Shown piece after piece: positions 62,501 through 64,000 of a stretch of DNA of 64,000 nucleotides. This DNA comes from Holothuria scabra (lineage: Eukaryota > Echinodermata > Holothuroidea > Aspidochirotida > Holothuriidae). Location: assembly GCA_037179385.1 (NCBI GenBank), contig CM074179.1, positions 71,071,183 to 71,135,182 of the forward strand, in the 5' to 3' direction. How positions within the stretch are numbered: the stretch's first letter is position 1; each line of letters begins with the position of its first letter. The notes under the pieces were generated by a model. It saw nothing but the letters and a program-made list of their open reading frames with translations. It did no database searches and had not been told where the DNA came from. The position numbers were made by a program, and so were the translations under genes.

Positions 62501-63543
62501 TACAAATAAAGAATTAGTAAATCTCAAATGTCATGGTATCCGGACCGTACCCTGACACTGTAAGGAATACAAGAAATTATGTCAATTGATGCCTATCTTA
62601 CATTCACTACAATCCGTAAGACTGTAAAAGTTACAGTGGTCTTACTGTAAAATAAGTTTTACGGTGCAATCAACTCGCATTTGACGCTGATGACGAACGC
62701 ACGGTTTTTTAAAATGTATCCTTTTCCCAGTCTTGTTCCACATAGTACGTTTGCATTTCATGGAACATACTTGGACTTGATTATATTTTATAAATTTATA
62801 TTTTAAAATGCAAATATATGTAAAATTGTGTAAAGGGGCCGATATTTGGTTATGTTTTCTTCTTAGAAGCTTGCGATTTACTTGTTACGAATTACAATGT
62901 ATTCCAAGTGAAATTTTCCCCTTGCGATAACAATCTAGTTGTGAGTTTATTCAATTTCCCTTGCGACTCAAGCAAAGAATTGACTTGAACTCTCTAAATA
63001 CTCTGTGCGAGACTATCCCTACACGAACTCTTGCTAAGTCACACAAGTTTTAAATACCTGACACGGTTTTTGCAACAAAAACTTCGTCACCGATTTCAGA
63101 ACACGATGCGACAGCTTTCCAATATCGTATCATTCCTTCACCGGGAAATATAGACAGCAAGGACACTTTAGAAGGTGTCAAACCAATCTCCTCAGATTTC
63201 AAGTCATCTGTTTCTTCTGAAAATAGCACAGAATTCAAATAATGTGTTTGAGGTTTTGACTATGGATTTCCGTATTTATAGATACTTTAATTTGGGAACT
63301 GTTAAACAAATCAGCAAAGTTGAATGTTTGTAAAGATCTCTAACCTTCAGAAATCTCCGCTGTTGGTTTTGTTGCCCTGATGAGAGAAGACACTGGGAAA
63401 CCTTAATTTCAGATCAACGTTCAACTACTTGAAAAATACGACAGATAATGCAGGTGTTTATATTCATTATTGTGATCGTCTTTTTGATCGACATATTGGA
63501 GCAGAAAAATTTACTTACCCTGAAAAATATTTCATGAGCATGT
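56408..63543 (-). CDS. Receptor-tyrosine-kinase-type pseudokinase, 3' part of gene (multi-exon)
   Basis: Exons in order: 63519-63543 (tentative), 63345-63376, 63058-63216, 61283-61393, 59912-60114, 59106-59225, 58162-58273, 57185-57281, 56928-57030, 56408-56524. Every junction is GT-AG and phase-compatible, giving about 358 residues. Counting from the first Met of the tentative exon: glycine loop 44-49 (GEGMIR), beta-3 Lys 68, helix-C Glu 88, hinge around 116-119, a short kinase insert around 132-158, catalytic loop 179-186, activation segment 199-227, DVWSF 239-243, RPTF 301-304, tail to 358 with DYDYV at 344-348. The layout is that of split-kinase receptors (FGFR/VEGFR/PDGFR-like). The catalytic residues are replaced (NPA for HRD, Lys for Asn, DFI for DFG), so phosphotransfer is unlikely. 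The extracellular and transmembrane parts are not in the window. Confidence 0.9.
56928..57030 (-). CDS. Kinase gene, helix-H/I exon
   Basis: 103 bp, acceptor ATTCCGTCAG and donor GTATGA. It encodes [20 protein letters not shown], then [14 protein letters not shown]. The conserved Trp and RPTF Arg that close the C-lobe are present. Confidence 0.92.
57185..57281 (-). CDS. Kinase gene, helix-G exon
   Basis: 97 bp, acceptor GTCTATACAG and donor GTGAGT. It encodes [20 protein letters not shown], then [12 protein letters not shown], matching the GxxPYPGM(S/T)NxE region of receptor tyrosine kinases. Confidence 0.9.
58162..58273 (-). CDS. Kinase gene, P+1 loop and helix-F exon
   Basis: 112 bp, acceptor TCGAAAG and donor GTAAGA. 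It encodes [14 protein letters not shown], then [22 protein letters not shown] is PPE, while the structural DVWSF helix-F motif is well conserved. The acceptor has a weak pyrimidine tract, but the phase and alignment support it. Confidence 0.92.
59106..59225 (-). CDS. Kinase gene, degenerate catalytic-loop exon
   Basis: 120 bp, phase 0 at both ends, acceptor ACGTTGCAG and donor GTAAGA. It encodes [14 protein letters not shown], which aligns without gaps to the usual IHRDLAARNVLLT, then [10 protein letters not shown] in place of KIADFGLAR. Catalytic Asp is Ala, Asn is Lys, and the Gly of DFG is Ile. The activation segment contains no Tyr. Confidence 0.92.
59912..60114 (-). CDS. Kinase gene, hinge, kinase insert and helix-E exon
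   Basis: 203 bp, acceptor CAATTTGTTTAG and donor GTAAGG. It encodes the hinge ([17 protein letters not shown]), a hydrophilic insert of about 25 residues rich in Arg, Lys, Gln and Ser, and helix E ([16 protein letters not shown]). The insert is short compared with PDGFR/VEGFR, closer to FGFR. Confidence 0.92.
60469..60482. repeat. Poly-G run in kinase gene intron
   Basis: About 14 G residues in the intron between the helix-C and hinge exons. Confidence 0.9.
61283..61393 (-). CDS. Kinase gene, helix-C exon
   Basis: 111 bp, acceptor ATTTCACAG and donor GTAAGT. It encodes [18 protein letters not shown], then DTIGISIEN. The Glu of KEV is in the position of the helix-C glutamate that pairs with the beta-3 Lys. 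HSNVV corresponds to the HxNIV motif of receptor tyrosine kinases. Confidence 0.9.
61980..62668. mobile_element. TTACAGTAA-rich TIR MITE in kinase gene intron
   Basis: The left end (CAATGTAAAAAGTTATTGAA, then TTTTACAGTAA) and the reverse complement of the right end (CACCGTAAAACTTATTTTACAGTAAG, shown here only as key words GTAAAA, TTATT, TTACAGTAA) form imperfect inverted repeats of about 60 bp. Several further TTACAGTAA words lie just inside. There is no coding frame, the exact borders are uncertain, and no target duplication was identified. Confidence 0.5.
63058..63216 (-). CDS. Kinase gene, glycine-loop and beta-3 exon
   Basis: 159 bp, acceptor CTATTTTCAG and donor GTATTT. It encodes the start of the N-lobe: [17 protein letters not shown], then VFVAKTVS. 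GxGxxG is reduced to GEGMIR (third Gly is Arg), while the ATP-anchoring Lys in VAK is kept. Confidence 0.88.
63345..63376 (-). CDS. Kinase gene, 32-bp juxtamembrane micro-exon
   Basis: Acceptor TCTCTCATCAG, donor GTTAGA. It encodes [10 protein letters not shown] plus split codons that join in phase with the glycine-loop exon (E completed by AA). Acidic and hydrophilic, as expected between membrane and kinase domain. Confidence 0.6.
63519..63543 (-). CDS. Kinase gene, tentative 25-bp micro-exon
   Basis: A strong acceptor (pyrimidine-rich, ending GTCATCAG) and donor GTAAGT bracket 25 bp. Phases fit the next exon (two bases left over) and encode MLMKYFS then a split Gly. The small size leaves room for chance. 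An alternative reading upstream in another frame gives a signal-peptide-like stretch, but it does not splice in phase. Confidence 0.4.
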
Positions 63544-64000
63544 CTGATGACAAAACATAGTAAAAGAAAGGTGTAAAGCGAGAATTCAGTCATTCAAATT
63601 ATTTCATAAATGGTTTAAGAGTATCATATGACAATATTTTTGCACACTCAACTGTAAAATTCAGGCTTGGGTGAAATTTTTTAATTCAAATATACATTTT
63701 AGAGCTACTTAAATATCCCAGATGAACGACACTAAACTACGTTCAGATACACATACATATAATGTACTAGCTTCCACCTAATCACACCTACAGATCTATA
63801 ATTTATTTCCAGACCCTATGTTTTAAAATAATTTGTCTAGGAAAAAATGATTTAAAAGTTAAACTTAATGATCTAACACGTCAATTCATATTAAGGGGAC
63901 ACTCTCTTAAATTCATTAGAAAGAATATGGAAAGAGCCAATTAAGGTTCAAGGAAAGAACTTTTTAAACACAAAAACGTCACCCCGCTTGAACGGATTCC

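Noticed and set aside
63519..63600. Start of the kinase gene with a signal peptide (ATG upstream of 63543, frame MTEFSLYTFLLLC)
   Set aside because: Using the GTAAGT donor, this frame ends in a phase that puts a stop in the next exon, and a kinase immediately after a signal peptide is implausible.

Overview
This is an AT-rich eukaryotic window, most likely from a marine invertebrate. Two things point there: a multi-exon receptor-tyrosine-kinase-type gene with GT-AG introns, and a dense mix of inverted-repeat DNA transposons (hAT-like, Harbinger-like, piggyBac-like), a CR1/L2-type LINE, a tRNA-derived SINE, minisatellites and long TA, GAA and poly-C/G tracts. An echinoderm such as a sea cucumber would fit, but the species call is only a guess. 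No prokaryotic gene organisation is present, and most open frames in the window are chance or repeat-derived.

The one well supported gene lies on the minus strand at 56408-63543. Nine exons, plus one tentative 25-bp exon, join with every splice phase matching. They give about 358 residues: juxtamembrane region, complete split tyrosine kinase domain, C-terminal tail and stop. The 5' (extracellular) part lies beyond the right edge. The fold is recognisable, but the catalytic residues are gone: HRD is NPA, the catalytic-loop Asn is Lys, DFG is DFI, APE is PPE, and the glycine loop has lost its third Gly. It therefore reads as a receptor-type pseudokinase.

Layout. 1-5.9 kb and 33.4-40.2 kb are diverged copies of one segment, collinear and in the same orientation. 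Each copy carries its own insertions: a Harbinger-like element and a small hAT MITE in the left copy, and a long-TIR foldback element in the right copy. The other copy preserves the empty sites. 6.4-13.2 kb is a repeat cluster: a hairpin, a 78-100 bp minisatellite family in three blocks, a TIR element, a mixed-orientation trio of ~200-bp repeats, a decayed LINE, and a perfect 41-bp-arm palindrome embedded in TA repeats. 13-33 kb is mostly unannotatable AT-rich sequence with a few candidate exons, a piggyBac-like MITE and a SINE. 41-53 kb contains a candidate coiled-coil terminal exon, a GACTCGA-rich hAT element, an older hAT-like element, and a ~555-bp GAA tract. 53.5-56.4 kb is the downstream flank of the kinase gene.

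No operon, CRISPR array, rRNA, intact tRNA gene or complete transposase was seen. Apart from the kinase gene, protein-coding calls are tentative and based on single exons.
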